Counted from the first letter of the stretch, positions 1-9,255 are shown. The stretch is 64,000 nucleotides of DNA from Cyanobacteria bacterium FACHB-63 (GCA_014695255.1 JACJNX010000040.1:1-64000), one strand, 5' to 3'. Numbers and translations are program-made. The notes: generated by a model from the letters alone, not told the origin.

Positions 1-103
1 TGCCAGACCAGCCGACGAAGACGAATCTGTCGCGTTTGAGCCAGTCGTCGAGGGCATCAAAGATGCCGCGTTGCGCTGGCGCGCGACCTACTGCGATGGT
101 CAT
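1..103 (-). CDS. psbD: Photosystem II D2 reaction-centre protein, 5' end only
   Basis: The complement of the first 103 bases starts with ATG and encodes the D2 N-terminus, including the family motifs MTIAVGRAP and [15 protein letters not shown]2 binds the PSII primary-charge-separation chlorophylls, pheophytin, QA and the non-haem iron together with D1 in the thylakoid membrane. Only about 34 codons are inside the window; the rest, and probably an overlapping psbC, would lie to the left. Recognition rests on this highly conserved N-terminus. The gene is divergent from ycf4 on its right. Confidence 0.93.
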   Translation of the reverse strand, partial: MTIAVGRAPAQRGIFDALDDWLKRDRFVFVGWSG

Positions 104-466
104 TTGAAAAATCCTCTAGCTATACGGAAAATTACGGACTGTCTAGAGTGAACGAGTTTATATGCTTATACATAATAGAAGAAATTAGAAAATTTACAAA
201 CCGATACGTGAAATCTCAGCTTACTTTTTTTGAACTTTCCTACGATCGCCAATCAAGTCAGGAGTTTTAGCAATTTCAATTCGGGTTTGATTCCTGAGAG
301 AGTTCAATTGTCAATAAGTATCTATACTTATGTTTACTTACGCTTACAAAGCGGTGTAGGGAGTATACTAGATAGGGTTGTTTTTAAGATTGTAGAACGC
401 TCTGGGCACGGTTTAGACCGCTTACAGAGTGGAAGTCTTGAAAGTTTTTTAGGTAGCACAAGCGCT
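104..466. promoter_or_regulatory. Divergent intergenic region between psbD and ycf4
   Basis: About 360 AT-rich bases with no convincing gene. It must hold the psbD promoter and leader (minus strand) and the ycf4 promoter (plus strand). An open frame runs into ycf4 from about 230, but its N-terminal residues do not resemble Ycf4. I could not assign specific -10/-35 boxes with confidence. Confidence 0.5.
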
Positions 467-1033
467 ATGGCGGCACAAACCACCTCTTCAGAAAATCTTG
501 TTTTGCGTCAGCCGGTCCTAGGGGCACGGCGATTTAGTAACTACTGGTGGGCGACGATCGTCTCGATCGGAGCCAGTGGATTTTTTCTTGCTGCAATTTC
601 GAGCTACACAAAAGTTAATTTGCTGCCGTTCTCCGATCCGACCGAGCTTTTGTTTGTTCCTCAAGGCTTGGCAATGGGCTTCTATGGCACGGCTGGATTA
701 TTGCTGGCGACTTACTTATGGTTGACAGTTGTCTGGAACTTGGGCGGCGGATACAACGAATTTAATAAGGAAACCGGAGAGGTTAAGATTTTTCGCTGGG
801 GGTTTCCCGGAAAAAATCGACGAGTAGAAGTTGATCTGAAAACCTCGGATGTGCAAGCGGTGAAAGCAGTGTTACGAGAAGGTGTGAACCCGCGACGCTC
901 TCTTTATCTCCGGGTAAAAGGAATGCGGGATATTCCCCTGACGCGAGTGGGGCAACCGTTAACACTCGCGGAATTAGAAAATGAAGCGGCAGGGTTAGCT
1001 CGATTCTTGGGTGTGCCGCTTGAAGGATTGTAA
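467..1033 (+). CDS. ycf4: Photosystem I assembly protein Ycf4
   Basis: A 188-aa protein, the usual Ycf4 length when the internal ATG at 467 is used. Ycf4 is a thylakoid membrane protein that assists assembly of the PSI complex. Two hydrophobic membrane segments lie at about residues 24-45 and 65-90. They are followed by the conserved soluble part with motifs GGGYNEF and FRWGFPGKNRR. The frame is open upstream to about 230, but that extension has no family match and was not used. The gene is divergent from psbD and is followed by a clear intrinsic terminator. Confidence 0.93.
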   Translation: MAAQTTSSENLVLRQPVLGARRFSNYWWATIVSIGASGFFLAAISSYTKVNLLPFSDPTELLFVPQGLAMGFYGTAGLLLATYLWLTVVWNLGGGYNEFNKETGEVKIFRWGFPGKNRRVEVDLKTSDVQAVKAVLREGVNPRRSLYLRVKGMRDIPLTRVGQPLTLAELENEAAGLARFLGVPLEGL

Positions 1034-1058
1034 ATGCTGATTTGTAGAGCAACGAAGA

Positions 1059-1091
1059 GGTTTGTAGAGTCGAGTTCTACAAACCTTTTTT
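1059..1091 (+). terminator. Intrinsic terminator after ycf4
   Basis: A perfect 10-bp stem (GGTTTGTAGA at 1059-1068, TCTACAAACC at 1076-1085) with a 7-nt loop is followed by six T residues at 1086-1091. It sits 26 bases after the ycf4 stop. Confidence 0.85.
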
Positions 1092-1155
1092 GTCGATTTA
1101 AGCTGATGGAATATGCGTAAGATGTTAGATGGTCTGTTGGGATAGGTGATTTAAA

Positions 1156-1977
1156 ATGCGGACAAAATTTCAAAACTGGGTTGTGTGTTCGTTGATCGTC
1201 GGGATGGTCACGCTGGCTGGATGTAATGGACAGCCACAGACCTCGGCTGCACCAACCGGATCACCGACTCCAAGTAGCCCTACTCCGACTGCAACTGCGA
1301 CTTCTTCTCCTCAAGCGGGTGGGCTACCCCGATTGCAGGGAAAAGCGACGGTCGTAATCACGGTGAAGGGTTCACCGATCACAATGGAGCTTGATGGAAC
1401 GAATGCGCCAATTACAGCAGGAAATTTTGTCGATTTGGTCAATCGCAAGGTTTACGACGGACTGGTCTTTCATCGTGTCGTGAGAGAGCCACAGCCGTTT
1501 GTAGTGCAGGGGGGCGATCCCCAAAGCAAGAATCCGAATGTGCCGCTAGATCGACTTGGAACAGGTGGATTTATTGACCCCGCGACGCAGCAACCCCGCA
1601 ATGTTCCCCTTGAGATTACGCCGCAGAAAGCGAATGAGCCAGTTTATAGCCGGACATTTGCTGAAGCGGGGATCGACGCTCCACCAAAGCTCAAGCATAC
1701 TCGTGGAGCAGTGGCGATGGCACGATCGCAGGCTCCCGATTCTGCCTCTTCTCAGTTCTACATCACGCTGGCTGATTTGCCGTTCTTGGATGGAAACTAT
1801 GCCGTGTTTGGGTATGTGACTCAGGGAATGGAAACCGTTGACAAGATTCAGCAGGGCGATCGTATTGAGTCGGCGAAAGTGACTCAAGGGTTAGAAAACC
1901 TAAAGATGAGTGGTACTGCAAGTCCTTCTCCGAATGCAACTGTGAGTCCTTCTCCGAGTCCGACGACTTCGCCTTAA
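1156..1977 (+). CDS. Cyclophilin-type peptidyl-prolyl cis-trans isomerase, lipoprotein
   Basis: A 273-aa protein with a lipoprotein signal peptide (lipobox LAGC, Cys23), so it is probably anchored on the periplasmic or luminal face of a membrane. A Ser/Thr/Pro-rich linker covers about residues 28-55. A cyclophilin domain follows, about residues 60-245, with VFHRVV, FVVQGGDP, AMARSQAPDSASSQFYI and FLDGNYAVFG. It should catalyse proline isomerisation in exported proteins. The C-terminus is a second Ser/Pro/Thr tail. The stop codon abuts the next ATG (TAAATG), so it is likely translationally coupled to the ketoacyl synthase gene. Confidence 0.88.
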   Translation: MRTKFQNWVVCSLIVGMVTLAGCNGQPQTSAAPTGSPTPSSPTPTATATSSPQAGGLPRLQGKATVVITVKGSPITMELDGTNAPITAGNFVDLVNRKVYDGLVFHRVVREPQPFVVQGGDPQSKNPNVPLDRLGTGGFIDPATQQPRNVPLEITPQKANEPVYSRTFAEAGIDAPPKLKHTRGAVAMARSQAPDSASSQFYITLADLPFLDGNYAVFGYVTQGMETVDKIQQGDRIESAKVTQGLENLKMSGTASPSPNATVSPSPSPTTSP

Positions 1978-3090
1978 ATGTCTGTTGTTGTGACTGGAAT
2001 GGGTTTAGCGTCAGCATTAGGAAATCTGACGCAGACTTGGGAAAGGCTGGTAGAAGGACGATCGGGTATTCAGTTCTACCAGCCTTTTTCGTCTTTAGAG
2101 CCACGACCGATCGCGCTGATTGGCAAGTATCCCGCTGAAATTCTGGGCTTAACGCGCCAAGTTGTTTTGGATGCTATGGACGATGCTGGATTAGCGGCAC
2201 CGTTGCGCGATTGCGGTATCGTCGTCGGATCGAGTCGGGGGAATCAGGCGGAGTGGGAAAAGTTAGCCGCAGGAGAAGGTGAGCCTTCAAACTGGTTGAA
2301 TACTTTGCCAAATGGAAGCGCGATTGCTACGGCTCAATGGGTTGGGTCTCAAGCGATCGTACTTGCGCCGATGGCGGCTTGTGCAACAGGACTTTGGGCG
2401 ATCGCACGGGGAGCAGAATTAGTTCGCAGTGGGCAATGTGAGCGCGTGATTTGTGGAGCGATCGAAGCTCCGATTACGCCGTTGACGCTGATCGGATTTC
2501 AGCGAATGGGGGCACTAGCAAAAGATGGCGCGTTTCCGTTTGATGTCGATCGGCAGGGCTTAGTGCTGGGTGAAGGCGGTGCAGTTTTTGTGCTGGAGTC
2601 AGAAGCGTTAGCACAGCGAAGAAATGCCAGAATTTATGGTCGAGTTTTGGGGTTTGGGCTGACGGCAGATGGCTATCATGTCAGTGCACCAGAGCCGGAG
2701 AGCCGAGCCGCGATCGCGGCTGTGAAACAGTGTCTTGAGCGGAGTTCTCTCAAAGCGCAAGAGATTGACTACATTCATGCACATGGAACGGCGACGCAGT
2801 TGAACGATCGCAACGAAGCTCAGTTGATTCAGCGCTGTTTTTCTGATTCGGTTTGGGTGAGTTCGACAAAAGGAGCGACAGGACATACACTCGGCGGCTC
2901 TGGGGCACTGGGAGCAGCGTTTTGTTTAATGGCGTTGAAACATCAGATTGTGCCGCCGAATGTAGGGATGAGAAACGGGGAATTTAAGCTAGCGATCGCG
3001 ACCTCATCTCAATCGGCAGAATTAAGGAATGTTTTGTGCTTCAGTTTTGGATTTGGAGGACAAAATGCGATCGTGGCATTTGGTCGATAA
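1978..3090 (+). CDS. Beta-ketoacyl-ACP synthase family protein (FabF-like)
   Basis: A 370-aa condensing-enzyme homologue, somewhat shorter than typical FabF (about 410 aa). The Cys-His-His triad is visible: Cys135 in MAACATG, His269 in HAHGTAT and His303 in STKGATGHTLGG. The family condenses malonyl-ACP with an acyl chain in fatty-acid or polyketide synthesis. Start ATG directly follows the stop of the cyclophilin gene. No acyl carrier protein or other fab gene is adjacent, so it is probably a KASII paralogue rather than the main fatty-acid enzyme. The substrate is unknown. Confidence 0.82.
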   Translation: MSVVVTGMGLASALGNLTQTWERLVEGRSGIQFYQPFSSLEPRPIALIGKYPAEILGLTRQVVLDAMDDAGLAAPLRDCGIVVGSSRGNQAEWEKLAAGEGEPSNWLNTLPNGSAIATAQWVGSQAIVLAPMAACATGLWAIARGAELVRSGQCERVICGAIEAPITPLTLIGFQRMGALAKDGAFPFDVDRQGLVLGEGGAVFVLESEALAQRRNARIYGRVLGFGLTADGYHVSAPEPESRAAIAAVKQCLERSSLKAQEIDYIHAHGTATQLNDRNEAQLIQRCFSDSVWVSSTKGATGHTLGGSGALGAAFCLMALKHQIVPPNVGMRNGEFKLAIATSSQSAELRNVLCFSFGFGGQNAIVAFGR

Positions 3091-3121
3091 TTTACGATAG
3101 AGACACGATCGCGGTAAACGA

Positions 3122-4666
3122 ATGTCAGTCACAGAAGAGATTTTAGCCAAGATTCCAGGAAATCCCTTGGAAGGATTACGTCGAGTCGATGCTTTATGGA
3201 AAGGGGTGCGAGAAGATTCGATGTCCGTTCCGCAGGTGGTTGAGGTGAAGGATCAGCCTTTGGGTTCGGTGGATTGGGATGTGGTAATTTGCGGCGGAAC
3301 GTTGGGGATCTTGCTTGGCGCAGCTTTGGTTCAAAAAGGTTGGCGAGTGACCCTAATCGAGCGAGGAGTTCTGAAGGGACGAGAGCAAGAATGGAACATT
3401 TCTCGTCAGGAATTAGGAGTGTTTGTAGAGTTAGGATTGCTGACTGAAACGGAGCTAGAAACCGCGATCGCAACTCAGTTTAACCCGGTTCGAGTCAGTT
3501 TTTCCGAGGACGCTGAAATCTTTGTTGAAGATGTTCTAAATATTGGAGTTGATCCGGTTTATCTACTAGAAACTCTGAAGAAATTTTTTCTTAAAAAGGG
3601 TGGCAATCTGATCGAGAATACGCCGTTTGAAAGTTTAGAAGTTCATCCAAACGGGGTGTGTATTAACCGATCAATCACAGCGCGTTTAATGCTTGATGCA
3701 ATGGGGCATTTTTCCCCTGTGGTTCGACAAGCTAGACAGGGGAAAAAGCCAGATGGAATCTGTCTGGTTGTTGGCACTTGTGCAAAGGGATTTGAGCAGA
3801 ATCAGATAGGCGATTTGATTACATCTTTTACGCCGATTCAAAAACAGTGTCAGTATTTCTGGGAAGCGTTTCCTGCAAAAGACGGGAGAACTACTTATCT
3901 ATTTACTTACTTAGATGCGGATCGCAATCGATTCTCATTAGAAACGCTATTTGATGATTACTTAAAACTTCTGCCTGAATACCAAAATATTGAACTTGAT
4001 CAGCTTGAATTTGTCAGGGCATTGTTTGGCATTTTCCCCTGTTATCGTGACAGTCCTCTCCGTCTAAAATGGGATCGGATTTTGCCGATCGGGGACAGCA
4101 GTGGCAGCCAATCACCCCTAAGCTTTGGTGGGTTTGGGGGAATGGTACGGCACCTGAAACGCTTAGCCAATGGGATTGATCAGGCGCTACGATGCGAAAG
4201 GCTCGATCGTTCATCTTTAGCGCTGCTGCAACCTTATCAGCCAAATCTCTCAGTCACTTGGCTATTTCAGCGATCGATGAGCGTTAGCATCAATCAAAAA
4301 GTGAACCCCGATCAAATCAATCAATTGCTGGTGGCAGTCTTTTCGGAGATGCAACAGTCTGGTGAACAAGTTTTGAAGCCTTTTTTACAAGATGTCGTTC
4401 AGTTTATCCCGCTTTCCCAAACCCTGATTAGAACGGCGATCGCTTATCCAGCATTGGTTCTGAGGATTATTCCCCACGTTGGCGTTTTAGCTCTGCTAGA
4501 TTGGATGTTGCACTATTTTAATTTGGCAATTTATACCGTCTTGTCTGCGATCGCGCCAAAGCTAAAACCTTGGATTGAAGCATTACCGCCCGCCCAGCAA
4601 TATGTTTGGAATCGGTGGGTGGATGCTTGGCAATACGGCTCAGGAAATGATTACGTAGGACATTAA
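3122..4666 (+). CDS. cruP: CruP-type lycopene cyclase paralogue, FAD-dependent
   Basis: A 514-aa flavoprotein. An N-terminal dinucleotide-binding fold begins at VVICGGTLGILLGA, and the C-terminal FAD region contains ILPIGDSSGSQSPLSFGGFG, characteristic of the CruA/CruP family. CruP is the paralogue shared by cyanobacteria and plants. CruA cyclises lycopene, whereas the role of CruP is less certain and has been linked to limiting carotenoid epoxide accumulation. The C-terminal 100 residues are hydrophobic and suggest membrane association. It lies 31 bases after the ketoacyl synthase gene and 3 bases before the SirB1-like gene, so it belongs to the same plus-strand operon. Confidence 0.8.
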   Translation: MSVTEEILAKIPGNPLEGLRRVDALWKGVREDSMSVPQVVEVKDQPLGSVDWDVVICGGTLGILLGAALVQKGWRVTLIERGVLKGREQEWNISRQELGVFVELGLLTETELETAIATQFNPVRVSFSEDAEIFVEDVLNIGVDPVYLLETLKKFFLKKGGNLIENTPFESLEVHPNGVCINRSITARLMLDAMGHFSPVVRQARQGKKPDGICLVVGTCAKGFEQNQIGDLITSFTPIQKQCQYFWEAFPAKDGRTTYLFTYLDADRNRFSLETLFDDYLKLLPEYQNIELDQLEFVRALFGIFPCYRDSPLRLKWDRILPIGDSSGSQSPLSFGGFGGMVRHLKRLANGIDQALRCERLDRSSLALLQPYQPNLSVTWLFQRSMSVSINQKVNPDQINQLLVAVFSEMQQSGEQVLKPFLQDVVQFIPLSQTLIRTAIAYPALVLRIIPHVGVLALLDWMLHYFNLAIYTVLSAIAPKLKPWIEALPPAQQYVWNRWVDAWQYGSGNDYVGH

Positions 4667-4669
4667 GGA

Positions 4670-5494
4670 ATGGAATTCTCGCTGGCTCGACAACGTTTTT
4701 ATCAGGAAGTGCGTCAGGATGATGAACAGATCAACCTAGAAAAAGCAGCCCTTTATATTGCACAAGAAGAGTATCCAGAATTAGAGGTTGATTACTATTT
4801 GAAAGCGCTCGACCAAATGGCAGCAGAGATTCAAGCTAGGCTTCCAGAGGAACCCTATCCGTTACGAGTTGTTCAAACCATTAATCAGTATTTGTATAAA
4901 GATTTAGGGTTTCATGGAAATTCTGAAGATTATTATGACCCTCGGAATAGCTTTTTGAATGATGTGATCGATCGCAGAACTGGCATTCCAATTTCATTAG
5001 CATTGCTGTATTTAGCGATCGCAAAGCGCATCAATTTTCCAATGGTGGGAATTGGGATGCCAGGGCATTTTCTTATTCGTCCTGCGGTGAATGAAGACAT
5101 GGAAATTTTTGTGGATGCGTTTCATGAAGGAGAAATTCTGTTTCCGCAAGATTGCCAAGAGCGATTGGATCAGCTTGCCGGACAGCCCGTTGAAATGCGT
5201 CCCAAGTTTCTAGAAGCAGTGACCGCGAAACAATTTTTGGCGCGAATGTTGACCAATCTAAAGGGCATTTATTTAAACCAGGGCAAAATTGGAAAATGCC
5301 TCACCATGATCGAAAGAATTTTGATTCTGTTTCCCGACGCGTCGTTTGAGCTGCGCGATCGCGGCATCATCTATTTTCAAACGCATCGCTGGATTGAAGC
5401 TCGACAAGACTTAGAAGCCTATCTTGATAGCGTTCCAAATGCGAACGATCGCGATGTGATTGAACAATTGCTCGATCGCATCGAAGGCAGTTAG
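4670..5494 (+). CDS. SirB1-family protein (transglutaminase-like fold plus TPR)
   Basis: A 274-aa protein of the SirB1 family. The N-terminal transglutaminase-like region carries the signatures FHGNSEDYYDPRNSFLNDV, RRTGIPISLALLY and GIGMPGHFL. The C-terminal 90 residues resemble TPR helices (GKIGKCLTMIERILILFPD). No catalytic activity is established for most members. The start is 3 bases after cruP, implying co-transcription. Its stop overlaps the stop of the convergent SRPBCC gene by four bases, with no terminator between them. Confidence 0.85.
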   Translation: MEFSLARQRFYQEVRQDDEQINLEKAALYIAQEEYPELEVDYYLKALDQMAAEIQARLPEEPYPLRVVQTINQYLYKDLGFHGNSEDYYDPRNSFLNDVIDRRTGIPISLALLYLAIAKRINFPMVGIGMPGHFLIRPAVNEDMEIFVDAFHEGEILFPQDCQERLDQLAGQPVEMRPKFLEAVTAKQFLARMLTNLKGIYLNQGKIGKCLTMIERILILFPDASFELRDRGIIYFQTHRWIEARQDLEAYLDSVPNANDRDVIEQLLDRIEGS

Positions 5495-5934
5495 CTTAAG
5501 CTTTCTGCCACTCGCTTTAATCGGCGCAATTGTGCCTGCATATCTTCTTGTGTCCACTTTGCCGCAAACTGGTTAAATCCAAATCGCACGATCGCGTTGG
5601 GAATCTCGAATTCAAATCGATTGAGCAGGCGCGTTCCTTTGGCTTCGGGATTGCATTCCCAGCGATCGCGCCCCTTAAAAAATCCCTCGAATTGCCACAC
5701 GACTAAACCGGGTTGCCGTTCCGCGACGACACTTTTAAGTGCGGGCTGTAACACCGGAATTTGAATCACAAACCGACTCTCGCTGCCAACTTCGGTAGAC
5801 CAATGATCGATCGGCTCGCAGCGCAATGCTGGATTCAGCCAACGGTGCATCAAATTTAAGTCAGTAAAGCAGCGCTCTACATTGGTTGCACTGGCTTGAA
5901 TTAAGATTGATTGCTCGAAAACTTGTGGCTCCAC
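5491..5934 (-). CDS. SRPBCC-superfamily protein (START/polyketide cyclase-like)
   Basis: A 147-aa protein with the pattern of the SRPBCC helix-grip fold: a beta strand FEQSILIQASATNVERCFTD, a turn, strands around RFVIQIPV and VVWQFEGFFKGRDRWEC, and a long C-terminal helix. Such proteins bind hydrophobic ligands, but nothing here identifies the ligand. It is convergent with the SirB1-like gene and overlaps it by four bases. It is transcribed from the 320-bp gap on its right. Confidence 0.7.
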   Translation of the reverse strand: MEPQVFEQSILIQASATNVERCFTDLNLMHRWLNPALRCEPIDHWSTEVGSESRFVIQIPVLQPALKSVVAERQPGLVVWQFEGFFKGRDRWECNPEAKGTRLLNRFEFEIPNAIVRFGFNQFAAKWTQEDMQAQLRRLKRVAESLS

Positions 5935-6370
5935 CGATTTCTCTCCTGCGATCGATTCCTTTTATTGTCTCTAAATTCGCACGTCTAACCCAGTCGTTCG
6001 ACATCTCTCTCTAGGCAGAAGAAAAAATAATTTAGGAAATGGGATACTCTGCGCTAACTTGTGCGCTTAAGCATTCTTGCAGGTCACGAGTTTAACAAAT
6101 CTGTATCGTCGATCGGCTATCTAGACACTTTATAGAAAATTCAAAAAAGTGTTTCCAGGAGCTTTTCTCTAAGGAGAGATACGAGTACGCTTATGATGCA
6201 ACCGCAACTTTAGGGAAAACCTGCTGAGCATCGAGCAACCAGTCCGCAGTTCTACGGTGGACAGCTCCAATATTCAGCGACCGATTTATCTTCCTCAGAG
6301 CAACGGTTGTCACAAATCAAAAGCGATCGATTCGGCGCTTTTTGAAAGCGAAAGGATTTATCAAAACATC
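5935..6370. promoter_or_regulatory. Divergent intergenic region, SRPBCC gene to MscS-like gene
   Basis: It should hold promoters for both flanking genes. A good Shine-Dalgarno-like AAGGAG (6171-6176) precedes a 6-codon ORF (ATG at 6193, stop ending at 6213), which could be chance or a leader peptide. An open frame from a GTG at 6257 continues into the membrane protein gene, but this 38-residue N-terminus has no ribosome site and was not used. Confidence 0.35.
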
Positions 6371-8044
6371 ATGAATCAGTTCTGGCAACATCTTGATCAG
6401 TTCAGCGAAATGCCGCGATTTGCGGGAAATTTTCAATTCGCCCAACTCCCTCCCGGAGAGGCACCCTTTGGCTACATCCAAGGAATTAACGTCGCTGAGT
6501 TAATCATTAAACTCGGCGGGGCGCTGCTTGTCCTGTTAATTGGGGCACTGGTCGCTGTCTTCGTGTCTAGTATTGTGCGCGGATTGCTGAAGCGAACCAC
6601 ACTCGACAATCGGCTCGCAGATTGGGTTTCTGGCGGACGGGGACGAGCAAATTTTAATGTCGAAGGCTTAATTTCGACGATCGTCTTCTGGATCATTATG
6701 ATCCTGGCTGTCGTCGCTGCTTTAAATGCGCTTGGGTTAAACACAGTTTCACAACCGCTCAATAATTTTCTCAATCAGATTTTCGCCTTTCTCCCTCAGT
6801 TGGGTGCGGCTGCACTTTTGATCGGATTGGCTTGGGTTGTGGCGACGCTTGCGAAAACGATCGTCGTTCGCACCTCGGAATCGTTTTCTCTAGATGAAAA
6901 GCTCTCTGAACCAAGTGACGATCCGTTAGCAGCTCCTCCCTTTCGGCTCAGTGAGACGTTAGGCAACGCGGTTTACTGGTTTGTTTTCCTATTTTTCTTG
7001 CCGCTCATTTTAGGCGTACTGAATTTGCAAGGTCCGCTCCAGCCTGTTCAGAACCTGCTGAATGATATCTTGAGCGCCCTTCCCAACATTATTAAAGCGT
7101 TAGCGATCGCGGTGATCGGCTGGTTTATTGCTCGAACGGTGCGGGGAATTGTCACAAACTTGCTGAGCGCGATCGGGACAGATCAAGTGGGAGCAAGAAT
7201 TGGACTAAACCGAGCTAGAGGCGGTCAATCGCTGTCCTGGATTTTGGGCACGATCGTTTATGTGCTAATTCTGATTCCAACTGCAACTGCCGCGCTCGAT
7301 GCACTCAGAATTCCAGCGATTTCCGGGCCTGCAACCGCAATGCTGAATCAGATTCTCAACGCATTGCCGCTAATCTTCACCGCAGCAGCAATTTTAGCGA
7401 TCGCGTATGTAGTTGGCAAGTTTGTTGCAGATTTAGTGTCCAGCATTCTCGCGAGTATTGGATTTGATAATCTCTTTTATTGGCTAGGACTGCAATCGGC
7501 ACCTTACACACCCACTGTTCCACCCGAACAGTACAGTACCGAGTTTCAGACCGGCGAAACGCTTCTACAGGTGAATCAACCCGTAGATCAACAAAAATTG
7601 GCAGTACGATCGCCGTCTGAGATCGCGGGCATCATCGTTTTGGTGGGAATTCTGCTGTTTGCGACCGTTGCGGCGGTGGATGTGCTGCAAATTCAAGCCT
7701 TAACTGCAATCATTTCTGGATTGCTTTACATTTTCGGGCGAATTTTGTCTGGGCTAGTCGTGTTTGCGGTTGGATTGTACTTCGCGAATTTGGCGTACAG
7801 CTTGATCACCAGTTCTGGGAGTCGGCAGTCGAAATTGCTGGGTCAGACAGCGCGAGTTGCGATTCTAGGATTTGTCGCAGCGTTGGCGCTTCAGCAAATC
7901 GGGATTGCACCCAATATTGTGAACTTGGCGTTCGGGCTGTTGCTGGGTGCGATCGCGGTGGCGATTGCGATCGCGTTTGGTCTCGGTGGTCGGGATGTCG
8001 CGGGTGAGCAGTTGCGCGAGTGGTTAAAAGACTTCAAACGTTAG
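6371..8044 (+). CDS. MscS-like mechanosensitive channel-family membrane protein with repeated TM helices
   Basis: A hydrophobic protein of 557 aa from the ATG at 6371 (595 aa from GTG 6257). It contains about ten membrane segments arranged as repeats of a conserved TM-helix unit. Each repeat has a pattern like GALLVLLIGALVAVFVSSIV followed by a hydrophilic helix and LNNFLNQIFAFLPQL. This repeated helix is the one found N-terminal to MscS channels in cyanobacteria. The cytoplasmic MscS beta domain is short or absent; the protein ends with GLGGRDVAGEQLREWL, close to the MscS pore-lining end. It may form a small channel or a scaffold. Ion conduction is inference. Confidence 0.68.
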   Translation: MNQFWQHLDQFSEMPRFAGNFQFAQLPPGEAPFGYIQGINVAELIIKLGGALLVLLIGALVAVFVSSIVRGLLKRTTLDNRLADWVSGGRGRANFNVEGLISTIVFWIIMILAVVAALNALGLNTVSQPLNNFLNQIFAFLPQLGAAALLIGLAWVVATLAKTIVVRTSESFSLDEKLSEPSDDPLAAPPFRLSETLGNAVYWFVFLFFLPLILGVLNLQGPLQPVQNLLNDILSALPNIIKALAIAVIGWFIARTVRGIVTNLLSAIGTDQVGARIGLNRARGGQSLSWILGTIVYVLILIPTATAALDALRIPAISGPATAMLNQILNALPLIFTAAAILAIAYVVGKFVADLVSSILASIGFDNLFYWLGLQSAPYTPTVPPEQYSTEFQTGETLLQVNQPVDQQKLAVRSPSEIAGIIVLVGILLFATVAAVDVLQIQALTAIISGLLYIFGRILSGLVVFAVGLYFANLAYSLITSSGSRQSKLLGQTARVAILGFVAALALQQIGIAPNIVNLAFGLLLGAIAVAIAIAFGLGGRDVAGEQLREWLKDFKR

Positions 8045-8071
8045 CATGTGAGGGCGACAGACAGAATTTAT

Positions 8072-8123
8072 TGATCGAGCTTACATCGGCACTCCCCTTG
8101 GGCTGCCAATGTAAGCTCGATCA
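8072..8123. terminator. Long hairpin, bidirectional terminator candidate
   Basis: A perfect 15-bp inverted repeat (8072-8086 and 8109-8123) with a GC-containing loop lies between the plus-strand membrane protein gene and the convergent minus-strand small ORF. There is no strong T-run on either side, so termination is inferred from stem length and position. Confidence 0.5.
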
Positions 8124-8175
8124 GCGACGAACTGTACTGCCTTAAACCGAGAGGTTGGGATGTGGCTGTAATCAT

Positions 8176-8445
8176 CTACAACCCTAACCAATCTCTCAAA
8201 GATTGCTCAAGCTGGTCAGCATTAACCTTAGTTAACTGCTCAATCGTTTTGATCACCAAACTTTCCTGCACTGTATACACGCCTCTTTTGACTGCGGTTG
8301 CTACATTCAATCCTGCCGCCGCCCACTCAGGCAACACCAATAAACAACCGGAATCGCCTGAAAAACAACCGAATCTTAGTACTATCGCACTAACTTTGCT
8401 ACCAGGAAAATACTGCGAAGATTCTTCAAGAGCCTTTGAAATCAA
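8176..8445 (-). CDS. Hypothetical protein, 89 aa
   Basis: I do not recognise this protein. It has a hydrophobic N-terminal half (VSAIVLRFGCFSG and LLVLPEWAAAGLNVA) and an amphipathic, helical C-terminus ending in QLEQSLRDWLGL. It starts 25 bases downstream of the tRNA-Gly gene on the same strand, so it could be read from the tRNA promoter. The opposite strand also has a 101-codon open frame, but its composition is rich in Ser/Thr/Pro as expected of an antisense shadow. Coding status is uncertain. Confidence 0.4.
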   Translation of the reverse strand: MISKALEESSQYFPGSKVSAIVLRFGCFSGDSGCLLVLPEWAAAGLNVATAVKRGVYTVQESLVIKTIEQLTKVNADQLEQSLRDWLGL

Positions 8446-8469
8446 AGCTCTGAAAGCCTTCTGTTAGAA

Positions 8470-8541
8470 AGCGGGTAACGCGATTCGAACGCGCGACATT
8501 CACCTTGGCAAGGTGACGCTCTACCACTGAGCTATACCCGC
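8470..8541 (-). tRNA. trnG: tRNA-Gly (anticodon GCC)
   Basis: The complement folds as a 72-nt cloverleaf. It has a 7-bp acceptor stem (GCGGGTA/TACCCGC), a D-loop region AGCTCAGTGGTAGAGC, an anticodon loop CTTGCCAA with anticodon GCC, and a T-arm containing GTTCGAATC. The CCA end is not encoded. It reads GGC and GGT glycine codons. Confidence 0.95.
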
Positions 8542-8757
8542 ATTTAGTACTTTATTAATATCGCAGACTAAATCGAGATTGTCAACATGAGCCAACAAAA
8601 AATTAGAAAATTGCCAACCAGGCGCGATTCAGTAGGCAAGCACGGTACATAAATAAGCGTTTCATAGAGATGGTTGCCCAAAACTGAGACGGTCAAATTT
8701 GGTCATCAGAGATAAGATTAGTATGAATATTCTTATTGTCAGTTCACGTCACATTCA

Positions 8758-9255
8758 ATGGTTCAATACACCCTCGCTCAAAGCCCCGAAATTATTCTCA
8801 CGGTTTCCGGCAAAGACTCGCCTAAAGCCCGTGAGAAGGCAATGGATCAACTGATGGAGTTGATGGATGAAGGTAAATTGCCAACCGATTTAGCTGATGG
8901 TTTTGGTCCGCAAAACTTTATTGAAGTCAAAGATCCGGGGAGCCAGCCCGCAAGTGATGAAGAAGCAATTAACCAGGCTGTGCAAACTCTCAGCAGCCTT
9001 GCGACACTGAAGCTGAAGGCGCAGGAATCTCGATCGGAAGCCTTACAAGTCCGCAAGCAAATCGATATTCTGTTTAATGATGAGCCTGTGACGGAAGAAG
9101 AAATTAACGGACTCAAGGAAGGCTTCAAAGTGCTGAAGAGCTATGCACAAACGAATCTGAGATACCGAGAAGCACGATCGCAAGCCGAAGAAGCGCGTAC
9201 CGTCCTCGATCGCGCCCTACAGGCTGCAGAACCCGAACCGAAGAAAAAGTCGTAG
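8758..9255 (+). CDS. Conserved hypothetical protein, 165 aa, coiled-coil rich
   Basis: An acidic, soluble protein. The N-terminal 60 residues look like a small alpha/beta region (EIILTVSGKDSPKAREKAMD) followed by a Pro-containing linker. Residues about 65-155 are almost entirely charged helix, likely coiled coil, and the C-terminus ends EPEPKKKS. I cannot name a function. Codon use and composition look genuine, and no competing frame is better. It stands alone between the tRNA and the alpha/beta hydrolase gene, with a 217-bp upstream region. Confidence 0.7.
   Translation: MVQYTLAQSPEIILTVSGKDSPKAREKAMDQLMELMDEGKLPTDLADGFGPQNFIEVKDPGSQPASDEEAINQAVQTLSSLATLKLKAQESRSEALQVRKQIDILFNDEPVTEEEINGLKEGFKVLKSYAQTNLRYREARSQAEEARTVLDRALQAAEPEPKKKS

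Noticed and set aside
230-466. Long N-terminal extension of the ycf4 frame
   Set aside because: The first 79 residues have no Ycf4 similarity; the length from ATG 467 is exactly right for Ycf4.
8162-8467. 101-codon plus-strand frame opposite the 89-aa hypothetical gene
   Set aside because: Ser/Thr/Pro/Asn-rich composition typical of an antisense frame; the minus-strand frame is more protein-like.
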